A stretch of 64,000 nucleotides of DNA from UBA6627 sp965248675 (GTDB lineage: Bacteria > Chloroflexota > Dehalococcoidia > UBA2979), in the NCBI GenBank assembly GCA_965248675.1, contig CBDFJZ010000008.1, positions 186,001 through 250,000 on the forward strand, in the 5' to 3' direction. Positions 9,402 to 17,441 of the stretch are shown here, in pieces. A program made the translations under genes and the position numbers. Under the pieces are notes generated by a model. The model was given only the letters and a program-made list of their open reading frames with translations, did no database searches and had not been told where the DNA came from. The first letter of the stretch is position 1. Each line of letters begins with the position of its first letter.

Positions 9402-9508
9402 GCGGGGAGTCCTCTCGATCTGGCCTCGAACGGCTGGGGTGTCGGGGCATTATGGCGACCAATGGTCGCTTGCGCTGCACGCTGGGCCGCCCGGTGGCCT
9501 CGGGGGCG

Positions 9509-10195
9509 TTACAGGGTCAGCTCCCGCACGTCCGAGGGCACGACCAGCGTTGCGCCGGTGATTGCCTGCACCGCCTCGGGCGACCAGCCGGGCGCGAACT
9601 CCCGGAGCACGACCGCGCCATCCTCGATGTCCATCACGGCGACGTCGGTGACGATGCGGTCGACGCAACGCGGGGTGGTGAGCGGCAGCGTGCAGCGCTC
9701 GAGGATCTTCGGTGCGCCGTCGTGGGTGGTGTGGCGCATCATCACGACGGTCTGCTTCGCGCCGTAGGCGAGGTCGGGGGCGCCGCCGAGGTTGCCCGCC
9801 GGTTTGCCCTCGAACCGGGTGTTGGCGAGGTTGCCGTCCTGGTCGACCTGGAGGCCGCCGAGCACGGCGACGTCGATGTGACCGCCGCGGATCATGGCGA
9901 ACGATTCGTCGTGGCTCATGAAGGACATGCCGGGGCGGGCGGTGACCGGCAGGTTGCCGACCATCGTCACGTACGGATCGGCCGCGGTGTGGTCGGTGAT
10001 CACCGGACCGAAGCCGAGCAGGCCGAGCTCGGAGTGCAGCAGGACCTCGCGGTCCTCGGACAGTGCATTCGCGCACTCGAGGGGCAGACCGACGCCGAGG
10101 TTGACGACGTCACCGTCGCGGAAGTCGCGCGCGACGACGCGAGCCATGACGGTTACGTGGAGGCGTTCGGGTTCGCTCACGCGCTTTGCTCCCAC
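9509..10195 (-). CDS. CoA-transferase subunit beta (SctB/GctB-like, family I)
   Basis: 228-residue small/beta subunit of a family I CoA transferase. The catalytic glutamate motif is visible as HSELGLLG, preceded by 'VNLGVGLPLECANAL', and the glycine-rich GGLQVDQDGNLAN segment is typical. Starts at GTG 10195, overlapping the end of the alpha subunit by 19 bases, a coupling usual for such pairs. Together the subunits would exchange CoA between two acids; substrate unknown. Confidence in family is high; specificity cannot be named. Confidence 0.9.
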   Translation of the reverse strand: MGAKRVSEPERLHVTVMARVVARDFRDGDVVNLGVGLPLECANALSEDREVLLHSELGLLGFGPVITDHTAADPYVTMVGNLPVTARPGMSFMSHDESFAMIRGGHIDVAVLGGLQVDQDGNLANTRFEGKPAGNLGGAPDLAYGAKQTVVMMRHTTHDGAPKILERCTLPLTTPRCVDRIVTDVAVMDIEDGAVVLREFAPGWSPEAVQAITGATLVVPSDVRELTL

Positions 10196-10938
10196 GAGGT
10201 CGTCGGCTCGCTCGGGCGCTGCACCACGCGCTGGACGTAGACGCCGGGAGTGTGGATGCGGTCGGGAGCGAGTTCGCCCAGCTCAACGATCTCGTCCACC
10301 TCGGCGATCGTGACGGTGGCCGCGCCGGCCATCGTCTCGTTGAAGGTGCGGGCGCCGCGGTAGATGAGGTTGCCGTGGCGGTCGCCTCGGAAGGCGCGGA
10401 TGAGGGCGAAGTCGGCGTGGAGGGCAGTCTCGAGGACGTGCGGGACGCCGTCGAAGTCGCGGAGCTCTTTGCCCTCGGCGAAGGCGGTGCCGGGGCCGAC
10501 CGGGGTGTAGAAGGCGGCGATGCCAGCGCGGGCGCTGCGGATGCGCTCGGCGATCGAGCCCTGACTCAGCAGCTCCAGCTCGACCTCGCCGGCCGCGAGG
10601 CGCTCCTCGAACGGATAGACCAGGTCGCGGCGAGCGCCGACGGCGAAGCTGACAATGCCTTTCTTGATGCGGCCGAGGTGCGCGAGCAGGCCGACGTCCC
10701 AGAAGTCCGTCGGTCGCAGCTCCTCGGGGAGCCACGGCGTCTGCAGGTGCGCGTGCGCCGGCCCGCGACCCATCGAGGTGGAGATCGCGGTCAGCTCCGC
10801 CGCGCCCTGCCTCGCGAGTGCGGCCACGAGGTAGGAGGGGCTGTTCCACGGGGAGACGAAGCCGCCGAAGTGGATGCTCGCCCCGGAGGGGATGTCCGCG
10901 ACGGCTGCGTCGAAGGTGGCGACGACCTTGTCGATCAG
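10177..10938 (-). CDS. CoA-transferase subunit alpha (SctA/GctA-like, family I), apparent CTG start
   Basis: 253-residue alpha subunit. Standard start codons place the first start only at GTG 10827, which would remove the conserved N-terminus. Reading 37 codons further upstream in the same open frame gives 'DKVVATFDAAVADIPSGASIHFGGF' and SPWNSPSYLV, which is what this family carries at its start. No ATG, GTG or TTG fits; the CTG at 10936-10938 follows an AGGAG-type site by about 7 bases and is the best candidate. C-terminal half shows 'DFALIRAFRGDRHGNLIYRG' and FNETMAGAA. Partner of the beta subunit that it overlaps. Confidence 0.85.
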   Translation of the reverse strand: MIDKVVATFDAAVADIPSGASIHFGGFVSPWNSPSYLVAALARQGAAELTAISTSMGRGPAHAHLQTPWLPEELRPTDFWDVGLLAHLGRIKKGIVSFAVGARRDLVYPFEERLAAGEVELELLSQGSIAERIRSARAGIAAFYTPVGPGTAFAEGKELRDFDGVPHVLETALHADFALIRAFRGDRHGNLIYRGARTFNETMAGAATVTIAEVDEIVELGELAPDRIHTPGVYVQRVVQRPSEPTTSWEQSA

Positions 10939-10975
10939 CCTCGGACTCCTCGCTGCGCGCCTCGTGCGTCGCGGC

Positions 10976-11305
10976 CTACGACTGCCGCTTGAGGGCCGTG
11001 TCCGTCGTGAAGTCGAGGTAGGTGATGGCTTCGGCGAGGGAGAAGCGCTCGCGGTCGAACTCGAACCGCGGCTTGCCCTCGACGGACACGAGGCGGGCGC
11101 CGAACCTGGGGAACTGCTGGTGGTGGATCTTCTCGTCGGCGGGGAGATTGGCCTCGAAGAGATCGGGGTGCTGCTCGATCAGCACGAGGAACGCGTCGCA
11201 GCAAGCGCGGACGGCGGCGGCGGGGTCGCCGCCGCGCATGTCGTTTGTCGCCTGCTCCAGGAGGGTGCGGACGCCGGGGTCCTGCACGTCTTCGTAGCGG
11301 GCCAT
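10976..11305 (-). CDS. conserved hypothetical protein (109 aa)
   Basis: 109 residues with no recognised domain. Largely helical in appearance (ARYEDVQDPGVRTLLEQATNDM..., 'AVRACCDAFLVLIEQHPDLF'), no membrane segment or signal peptide, no cysteine pair beyond the adjacent CC. Sits 18 bp downstream of the LLM oxidoreductase start-to-stop run and about 37 bp upstream of the CoA-transferase alpha subunit, all on the minus strand, so it is probably a member of this catabolic operon. Helical four-bundle-like helper protein is a guess, not a call. Confidence 0.7.
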   Translation of the reverse strand: MARYEDVQDPGVRTLLEQATNDMRGGDPAAAVRACCDAFLVLIEQHPDLFEANLPADEKIHHQQFPRFGARLVSVEGKPRFEFDRERFSLAEAITYLDFTTDTALKRQS

Positions 11306-11323
11306 GCTGTCCTCCGATCGAGG

Positions 11324-12607
11324 CTAGATCGAGGAATTGACGGGGTAGGGGACGCTGTCGAGCTGCTGTTCGCGCCAGGGGCGGTGCTCGGTCTCGTGGC
11401 GCTCGGCGAACTCAGGGAGGACCTGGGTGCCGAAGAGCTCGATGGCTTCCATGATGTGCTCGTGCTTGCGGGCGCCGCACTGGGCGTTGAAGACCATGAT
11501 GTCCGTGTGCGCGTCCTCGTAGCGTTTGATGTTCTCGCGGATGCTGGCGGGCGTGCCGATGGCGGAGCCGCTGCGAGCGGCGCGGAAGAGGGCCTTCGCC
11601 ATCTCATCCTCGGGCTCGGCGTCGGCGATCTCCTGCTGGGTCATCAGCTTCGCCTCGCGGAGCTGTGTGCGGCCGTCCTTCGCCTCTTGCGGAAGTGCGT
11701 CGAAGACGCGGTGGATGTTCGTCACTCCTGCCTGGTGCTCGTCGATCAGGCGCTCGCCGCTCGCGGCGCGCTTCGTGCCGCGGGTGGTCGAGTAGTAGCC
11801 GAGTGAGTAGCTGAAGAAGCCGGGCCCGTCGGCGCTACGGCAGACGGCCTCCTCGTCGGTGCTGGCGGCCATGAACTGGTTGAGGACGAAGAGGCCGGGG
11901 TTGATCGCCTGGCCGATCGGGAAGCACTCCTCGCGGATCAGGCGGTAGTACTCCGCGACGCGAACGGCGGTCTCCTCGGGGGTTTCGAAGCCGAAGCCCA
12001 TGCTGCCGATGCCGAAACGGGCGGCGAGGAGGGTGGTCTCGCGACGGGAGGCGGCGACCCAGACCGGAGGGTGCGGGCGCTGGAGGGGCTTCGGGATGAC
12101 GTTGCGCTCGGGCATCGAGAAGTGATCGCCCTCGTGGCCCGGGTATGGGGTCTCAGACATCATGCGCAGGCACTCACGGGTGCCCTCTTCCCACATCGAC
12201 TTCTTCAGCGAGCGATCGACGTTGTATCCGCCGAGCTCCGCGTCTGAAGCGCCCTCGCCGGTGCCGAACTCGACCCGGCCGCCACTGATGATGTCCAAGG
12301 AGGAGACGCGCTCGGCGACCCGTGCCGGATGGTTGACGAGCGGTGGCATCTGGACGACGCCATGTCCGAGGCGAATCTGCTTCGTGGTCCGCGCGAGGGC
12401 GGCGAGCATGATCTCGGGGGCGGTGGAGTGGGCGTACTCCTCGAGGAAGTGGTGCTCGACGAAGAAGACGTAGTCGTAGCCGAGGCGGTCGGCGAGCTCG
12501 ACCTGCTCGAACATCTCTTCGAAGAGTTTCTTCTCCGCGTTCGGATCCCACGTCTCCTCATCGAGCGGGCGTGGTAGCTGGAGCTCGTAGAACAGCCCGA
12601 ACTTCAT
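11324..12607 (-). CDS. LLM class (luciferase-like) flavin-dependent oxidoreductase
   Basis: 427-residue bacterial-luciferase-like TIM barrel using FMN/FMNH2 or F420. N-terminus MKFGLFYELQLPRP and the segments 'YDYVFFVEHHFLEEYAHSTAPEIMLAALARTT', 'IRLGHGVVQMPPLVNHPARVAERVS' and 'PLQRPHPPVWVAASRRET' are family-typical; the loop 'GRVEFGTGEGASDAELGGY' follows. ATG 12607 is chosen because the family starts at MKFG; the frame opens five codons earlier. Probably the first gene of the minus-strand operon that continues through the CoA-transferase genes. Likely a monooxygenase in degradation of an organic acid or amide; substrate unknown. Confidence 0.9.
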   Translation of the reverse strand: MKFGLFYELQLPRPLDEETWDPNAEKKLFEEMFEQVELADRLGYDYVFFVEHHFLEEYAHSTAPEIMLAALARTTKQIRLGHGVVQMPPLVNHPARVAERVSSLDIISGGRVEFGTGEGASDAELGGYNVDRSLKKSMWEEGTRECLRMMSETPYPGHEGDHFSMPERNVIPKPLQRPHPPVWVAASRRETTLLAARFGIGSMGFGFETPEETAVRVAEYYRLIREECFPIGQAINPGLFVLNQFMAASTDEEAVCRSADGPGFFSYSLGYYSTTRGTKRAASGERLIDEHQAGVTNIHRVFDALPQEAKDGRTQLREAKLMTQQEIADAEPEDEMAKALFRAARSGSAIGTPASIRENIKRYEDAHTDIMVFNAQCGARKHEHIMEAIELFGTQVLPEFAERHETEHRPWREQQLDSVPYPVNSSI

Positions 12608-12763
12608 GAAGTCTCCCGGCACGGTTCCCTGTAGCCCCGTCTGACGCGCGGCCTCGAACGCGGATGCTACTGCACGGGAACCGAGGAGGTGCGACCGATC
12701 ATGCCCGCAGACGGGGGCGCGGTTACCCTACGCGCGCTTCCTCGCGATAGCTGGAGGACCTCG

Positions 12764-13633
12764 ATGGCCTCGCTCCGAACGATGATCGAGCAACCCGAGC
12801 CGGTGGTTGCGACGCTGGTGTCGAATCCGCTGATGGCGAGGCTGGCCGAGCAGGCAGGTTTCCGCGCGCTCTACCTCGGCGGCGGGATGCTCGGCTACTC
12901 GAAGGTGGTGCTCGAGGCGAACCTGAATATCACCGAGCTGACGCAGGCGGGGATCGACATCAAGGCGGTGTGCGAGCTGCCGCTGATCCTCGATGGGGCG
13001 ACCGGGTTCGGCGACCCAATGCACATGCATCGCACGATCCCGATGGCGGAGGCGGCCGGGTTCGCGGCGATCGAGATCGAGGATCAGCTGGTCCCGAAGC
13101 GGGCGCATCACCATGTCGGCACCGAGCACATGATCCCGGCGGAGCTGATGGCGGCGAAGGTGCGCGAGGCGGTAGCAGCGCGCCGTTCCGATGAGTTTCT
13201 GATCGTCGCGAGGACGAACGGCATCCGGTCGACGGACTTCGAGGACGCGATCGCGCGGGCCGCTGCTTACAAGGAGGCAGGAGCCGATCTGCTGATGCTC
13301 GGGCCCCGGAACGAGGCCGACATCCGGGCGATCGCGGATCGGCTCGGGGGGCCGTTCCAGATCCTGGTGCCCGCCGGGGGCGTGGGGGCGCTGGGAATGA
13401 CCGTCGAGGAGCTGGGGGAGCTGGGGTTCAAGCTGCTGATCGATGCGGCGAAGCCGATGCTGGTGGCCTTCCGCGCCTGGAAAGAGCTGTACGAGACGAC
13501 GGCAGACGACCTCAGCAGCCCGGCGCTGTCCTCGGACGATGCGCGGCGGTTAGCGGGGGAGTTGAACGAGGCGGTGGGGATCGAGCGGTTGCTGGAGATC
13601 GAGCGGGTGACCGTCGAGCGGGGCGACGAGTAG
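12764..13633 (+). CDS. isocitrate lyase / PEP mutase family enzyme
   Basis: 289-residue ICL/PEPM-superfamily lyase that cleaves C-C (or rearranges P-C) bonds in 2-hydroxy acids with Mg2+. Visible: 'EQAGFRALYLGGGML', PLILDGATGFGDPMH in place of the usual metal-binding D-x-D-x-G-x-G, 'GFAAIEIEDQLVPKRAHH' and the LIVARTNG strand. The classical KKCGH catalytic loop appears as PKRAHHHVG, so it is closer to 2,3-dimethylmalate/oxaloacetate-type lyases than to true isocitrate lyase. Start ATG 12764 has GGAGG seven bases upstream; the longer frame from 12689 has none. Stop overlaps the MFS GTG start by one base. Confidence 0.85.
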   Translation: MASLRTMIEQPEPVVATLVSNPLMARLAEQAGFRALYLGGGMLGYSKVVLEANLNITELTQAGIDIKAVCELPLILDGATGFGDPMHMHRTIPMAEAAGFAAIEIEDQLVPKRAHHHVGTEHMIPAELMAAKVREAVAARRSDEFLIVARTNGIRSTDFEDAIARAAAYKEAGADLLMLGPRNEADIRAIADRLGGPFQILVPAGGVGALGMTVEELGELGFKLLIDAAKPMLVAFRAWKELYETTADDLSSPALSSDDARRLAGELNEAVGIERLLEIERVTVERGDE

Positions 13634-14898
13634 TGGTCGACACGCACCAACAGAAGGCGCCGGAGACCAGCGCGCCGGAGACGGAGGCGAGCGGCGAACA
13701 GAGTCGGGCGCTGCTGTACGGGCTTTCCGCGGGGCACGGGGTGAAGCACTTCGGGCAGTGGGCGGTGCTGGTGCTGGTGCCCGAGATGAAGGCGGGGCTG
13801 GCGCTCTCGGACGTGGCGGTGGGGGCGATGTTCGGCGCGCGAGATGCGGCTTCCGGGGTGGCAAACGTGCCGGCGGGGCTGCTGACCGATATGTACCGGC
13901 ACCGGGTGCCGCTGCTGCTGATGATTTCGATGGGGCTGGTGGGTTCGGCCTACCTGATGATCGGGCTGTCGTCCTGGTACTGGCTGACGCTGCTGGCACT
14001 GATGGTGATCGGGGCGGGGACGTCGCTGTGGCATGCGCCGGCGTTCTCGGAGTTGGCGGTGCGCTATCCGGAGCGAGTGGGCTTTGCGATGGCGGCGCAT
14101 TCGACGGGCGCACAGGTTGGGAATACGACGGCGCCGGCGACGATCGGGCTGATCCTCGGCGGGGTGAGTTTCCTAGGCGTGGAGTGGGCGGGGCTCGGGT
14201 GGCGGACGGTGTCGCTGCTGCTGGTGGTGCCGGCGGCGGTGACGGTGATCGTGATCTGGGCGCGGTTCAAGGGCGGAGCGCCTTCCGAATCCGCGGTGTC
14301 GCTGCAGGCCTACCGGCAGGCGAGCGGACGGCTATTGCGGAACCCGGCGGTGCTGGCGCAGGCGGTCCTGCACGCGGTGCGGGGCGCGTCGCATAACTCG
14401 ATTCAACTGTTCCTGGTGATCTACATGGCGGAGGAACTCGACTACAGCGATCTGCGGGTGGGGGTACACGTTTCGCTGCTGGCGGTGGCGGGGATCGCTT
14501 CGACGCCGGTACTGGGAGTGATGTCGGACCGGCTCGGGCGACGCCTGGTGTCGACGATCAGCATGGGGGCGATCGCTGTGTTCGTGCTGGCGTTCCTGTG
14601 GGCGGATGACGGGTGGATGCTGACCGTGAACACGGCGCTGCTGGGTGTGTTCATTTTCTCGATCATGCCGGTGATCCTGGCGTCGGCGATGGACGCGACG
14701 GAGGCAGGGTCGGAAGGCACCTCGGTGGCGGCGCTCTTCGCGGGCGGAACGTTGATCGGAGCGGCGGCGCCGGTGATCGCGGGGGCGATCAACACGTCAT
14801 CGGGCTTCGATGGCGTTGTGATCTTCGTCGCTGGCCTCGCGGCCGCCGGGACGCTGCTTTCGTGGTTCGCGCCTCGAGGTGCCGCGACCAAGACCTAG
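13633..14898 (+). CDS. MFS transporter
   Basis: 421-residue major facilitator with about 12 predicted membrane helices, a soluble charged N-terminus of about 35 residues and a central loop near 'RFKGGAPSESAVSLQAYRQASGR'. GTG start overlaps the stop of the lyase gene by one base, so the two are translationally coupled, and transport of the lyase substrate is a reasonable guess. The MFS loop motif appears as 'GVMSDRLGRRLV' between helices 8 and 9. Related to uptake permeases of the CynX/NimT-like or 'MFS_1' group; direction not determinable. Confidence 0.85.
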   Translation: MVDTHQQKAPETSAPETEASGEQSRALLYGLSAGHGVKHFGQWAVLVLVPEMKAGLALSDVAVGAMFGARDAASGVANVPAGLLTDMYRHRVPLLLMISMGLVGSAYLMIGLSSWYWLTLLALMVIGAGTSLWHAPAFSELAVRYPERVGFAMAAHSTGAQVGNTTAPATIGLILGGVSFLGVEWAGLGWRTVSLLLVVPAAVTVIVIWARFKGGAPSESAVSLQAYRQASGRLLRNPAVLAQAVLHAVRGASHNSIQLFLVIYMAEELDYSDLRVGVHVSLLAVAGIASTPVLGVMSDRLGRRLVSTISMGAIAVFVLAFLWADDGWMLTVNTALLGVFIFSIMPVILASAMDATEAGSEGTSVAALFAGGTLIGAAAPVIAGAINTSSGFDGVVIFVAGLAAAGTLLSWFAPRGAATKT

Positions 14899-14907
14899 AC
14901 TCGTGAG

Positions 14908-15474
14908 ATGGGCGACCGACAGACGTTTTTCGATCGGGCTCGCGACGAGATCCGGGCGGTCTACCTCGCAGACACCGACGACCCGTACCGGATGTCCGGG
15001 CGTTCGACCGGCCGCGCGCGCTGGGAGCTGAAGCGACGGTGCATCGCCGACGCGGTCGACCAGCCAGGCGACTTCATGGACGTGGGCTGCGCGAACGGGT
15101 TGCTGCTGGAGTCGTTGCGTACCTGGTGCGACTTCGAGTTGACGCCGCATGGGATCGACTTCGTGCCGGAGCTCATCGAGTACGCGAAGCAGCGGCATCC
15201 GGGCTTCGCCAACAACTTCGTCGTCGCGAACGTCTGGGACTGGGAGCCGGCTCGCGAGTACGACTACGTACGGACGAACCTCGAGTACGTGCCTCAGGCG
15301 GACTGGGCGGAGTATGTCCGTCGGGCAGCGGACCCGGCGCGACGGTTGATCCTCTGCCACTACGCCGCCGAGGGCGAACCACTGTTCGACCCAGCGGACG
15401 TGCTCACTCGGTGCGGTCTGCCGGTGCGCGGCACGTCGGCGGCGCCGGGCGTGAGCGTGGCCTGGACGGGCTGA
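14908..15474 (+). CDS. class I SAM-dependent methyltransferase
   Basis: 188-residue methyltransferase with a short first motif 'DFMDVGCANGLLLESL' near residue 53, acidic 'HGIDFVPELIEYAKQRHPG', then 'FVVANVWDWEP' and 'DYVRTNLEYVP'. Ends 'GVSVAWTG', the last strand. Ten bases after the MFS gene, so probably the third gene of this short operon. Small-molecule methylation is likely; the substrate is not recognisable. Shorter than many relatives, but motifs I-III are present. Confidence 0.8.
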   Translation: MGDRQTFFDRARDEIRAVYLADTDDPYRMSGRSTGRARWELKRRCIADAVDQPGDFMDVGCANGLLLESLRTWCDFELTPHGIDFVPELIEYAKQRHPGFANNFVVANVWDWEPAREYDYVRTNLEYVPQADWAEYVRRAADPARRLILCHYAAEGEPLFDPADVLTRCGLPVRGTSAAPGVSVAWTG

Positions 15475-15591
15475 CCCAACCAGCGGACGAGCTTCCTCCT
15501 CCAGACGCAGCGCTGTAGCGGACATCTGCGCGCCGTCGACGCGTTAGATTGGCGATGCCCACCGCCGGCGGGATGAGCATAAGGAGGCCGC

Positions 15592-16527
15592 ATGAAGTTC
15601 AGCGCGCAGGTGAGCTGCTATCGAACGACCTGGGATGACATCCGCGCCGTTGTCGAGGCGATGGAGGCGGGGCGCTGGCACGGGCTCTACCACGCGGATC
15701 ACTTCGTGCCGCCGCTGGCGCCTCGTGAGGATGAGCCGCTGACGGCGTTCGAGGGGTACTCGCTGATCGCGGCGGCGGCGGCGATGACAGACCGGCTGGA
15801 GCTGGGGCACCTCGTCCTCGGGAACACGTACCGGAGCCCGGGGCTGGTGGCGAAGATGGCGGGGACAATCGATCACGTCTCGCTCGGTCGCTTCACGCTG
15901 TCGATCGGGGCGGGGTGGTTCAAGCGGGAGCACGAGGCGTACGGGTGGGCGTTCCCGGAGATGCGAGAGCGGTCGGACCGCCTCGAGGAGGCGGCGGCGC
16001 TGCTGCGGGCGCTGTTCGCGGGCGAGGGGCCGGTGGACTTCGATGGGAAGTACTACCAGCTGGACCAGGCGCCGCTGGCGCCAGGCGGGTACGAGGGGCG
16101 GCGCATCCCGATCATGATCGGCGGAACGGGGCCGCGTCGGACGTTGCGCACGCTGGCGATGTACGGCGACATCCTCAACGTCGACGGGTTCGCCGGACGC
16201 GGCATGTCGGTGGAGCTTTACCGCGAGAAGCAGGAGGTGCTAGCGGGGCACTGCGAGGCGATAGGTCGCGACCCCTCGGAGATCCGTCACACCGCGCTGG
16301 TGCCGACGAAGCTGACGGACGATCAGGCGGAAGCGGACGCGTTCGTCGAGCTGATCGGGCCGGACACAATCGCGGGGAGCGCGGACCAGATCGTGCAGCG
16401 GCTGGGCGAGCTGGCCGAGATCGGCGTCGAAGAGGTGATGTTCGGCCGGCTGCCGAACGACCCGGCGGAGTTCCAGCGGTTCGAGGAAGCGGTGATCGCC
16501 CAGTTCGACCCCGTTCCGGGGTCGTAG
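15592..16527 (+). CDS. LLM class F420-dependent oxidoreductase
   Basis: 311-residue luciferase-like oxidoreductase. An unusually good ribosome site, AAGGAGG at about 15580-15586, precedes ATG 15592. Segments 'WHGLYHADHFVPP', 'LELGHLVLGNTYRSPGLVAKMAGTIDHVSLGRF' and 'LSIGAGWFKREHEAYG' match the F420-type branch, where the cofactor lies in a TIM barrel. Second LLM protein in the window; it is only remotely similar to the one at 11.3-12.6 kb. Substrate unknown. Own promoter possible in the 117 bp upstream. Confidence 0.9.
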   Translation: MKFSAQVSCYRTTWDDIRAVVEAMEAGRWHGLYHADHFVPPLAPREDEPLTAFEGYSLIAAAAAMTDRLELGHLVLGNTYRSPGLVAKMAGTIDHVSLGRFTLSIGAGWFKREHEAYGWAFPEMRERSDRLEEAAALLRALFAGEGPVDFDGKYYQLDQAPLAPGGYEGRRIPIMIGGTGPRRTLRTLAMYGDILNVDGFAGRGMSVELYREKQEVLAGHCEAIGRDPSEIRHTALVPTKLTDDQAEADAFVELIGPDTIAGSADQIVQRLGELAEIGVEEVMFGRLPNDPAEFQRFEEAVIAQFDPVPGS

Positions 16528-16589
16528 ACGCTTCGCGCCTGACTCAGCCAGTTGATCGCGAGCGACGGGGCCGGACGGAGGGGCGGCCG

Positions 16590-17063
16590 ATGGCTGGGAA
16601 CCTCGAGGCGATCATTACCGCGGCGAAGCGGGCTGGCTGGCGCGTGAGCGCCGCTCCACTGGCGCGCCAGGGCGTGTCCAACGACGAGCCCGACGTCCGG
16701 TTCCTGTTCGAGCGCGAGGGGGAGCGGTGGACCCTGGTGGCGCAAGGACGGTTCGGCGCGCTGCGTCATGTCCGAGGGCTACGCAGCACCGGGACCAGCT
16801 CGGCGCCGGCGGACCTCAGGGCGGCCGTCTACGTGTTGGGCCTCAGGTCACCCGAGATCGAGGTCAGGCCCGGCTTCCACGACGAGCAAGCGGTCGCTGA
16901 GGCCATCCTTCATGCGGTCCGCGCGGCGAACCAGCCGCCGACCAAGAGCGCACTCCTGGCCAGCGTCGGGCACGACCTGGCCGGCCAGATGATCTCCTGG
17001 CTCAGGAAGCAGCGCGTGCTCGTTGAGACCGATGGACGCATCGAACTCGCTCCGCTCGACTGA
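16590..17063 (+). CDS. hypothetical protein (157 aa)
   Basis: 157 residues, ATG at 16590 preceded by a GGAGGGG-like site. N-terminal half reads 'IITAAKRAGWRVSAAPLARQGVSNDEPDVRFLFEREGERWTLVAQG' and the C-terminal half ends 'MISWLRKQRVLVETDGRIELAPLD', which looks like a small winged or restriction-endonuclease-like alpha/beta fold, but I do not recognise a family. Cytosolic, no membrane segment. Lies 63 bp after the F420-type oxidoreductase on the same strand. The longer frame from 15915 is the antisense-like shadow of the neighbouring gene. Confidence 0.6.
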   Translation: MAGNLEAIITAAKRAGWRVSAAPLARQGVSNDEPDVRFLFEREGERWTLVAQGRFGALRHVRGLRSTGTSSAPADLRAAVYVLGLRSPEIEVRPGFHDEQAVAEAILHAVRAANQPPTKSALLASVGHDLAGQMISWLRKQRVLVETDGRIELAPLD

Positions 17064-17093
17064 GCGACGCTCATCCCGAGGTGCCCTCGAAGG

Positions 17094-17348
17094 TCAGTCG
17101 TCGACGCGGAAGACGCTGTCGCCGACGCGGCAGCGTTCCCCGACGACGATGCCGACGGCGCTGCCCGAACCGGCTTCCTCGACGGCCTCGTTGTCGATCT
17201 GCATCGACTCGACCGCGTGTACGAGGTCGGTCGTGTGGCCCTTGATGTGGATCGTGTCGCCGATCGCGATGCGGTCGGTCAGCCCGATGCCGACGACTCC
17301 AATCCGGTCGAAGTAGTGATCGACGGTTCCAATCTCGACCTCTGCCAT
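17094..17348 (-). CDS. translation elongation factor-like protein (EF-Tu domain II-like)
   Basis: 84 residues covering a single beta-barrel like domain II of EF-Tu/EF-G: 'VGTVDHYFDRIGVVGIGLTDRIAIGDTIHIKGHTTDL', then VESMQIDNEAVEEAGSGSAVG, then the GERCRVGDSVFRV end. No GTPase domain is present. Such stand-alone barrels are common in Chloroflexota and archaea and are usually annotated as 'translation elongation factor-like'; their role is not established. Convergent with the hypothetical gene at 16590. Confidence 0.8.
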   Translation of the reverse strand: MAEVEIGTVDHYFDRIGVVGIGLTDRIAIGDTIHIKGHTTDLVHAVESMQIDNEAVEEAGSGSAVGIVVGERCRVGDSVFRVDD

Positions 17349-17441
17349 GACGCCCTCCTCGACGCCATTATGGTCCGACCGGCGACCAGGCGAATGAGCT
17401 GTCCAACGCCCCGGGGGAAGTGGGAAGCAGGGTTTACCCGC

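Noticed and set aside
8445..9767. 440-codon plus-strand open frame over the NHL gene
   Set aside because: Repetitive V-D-G-D composition mirrors the NHL repeats on the other strand; no ribosome site.
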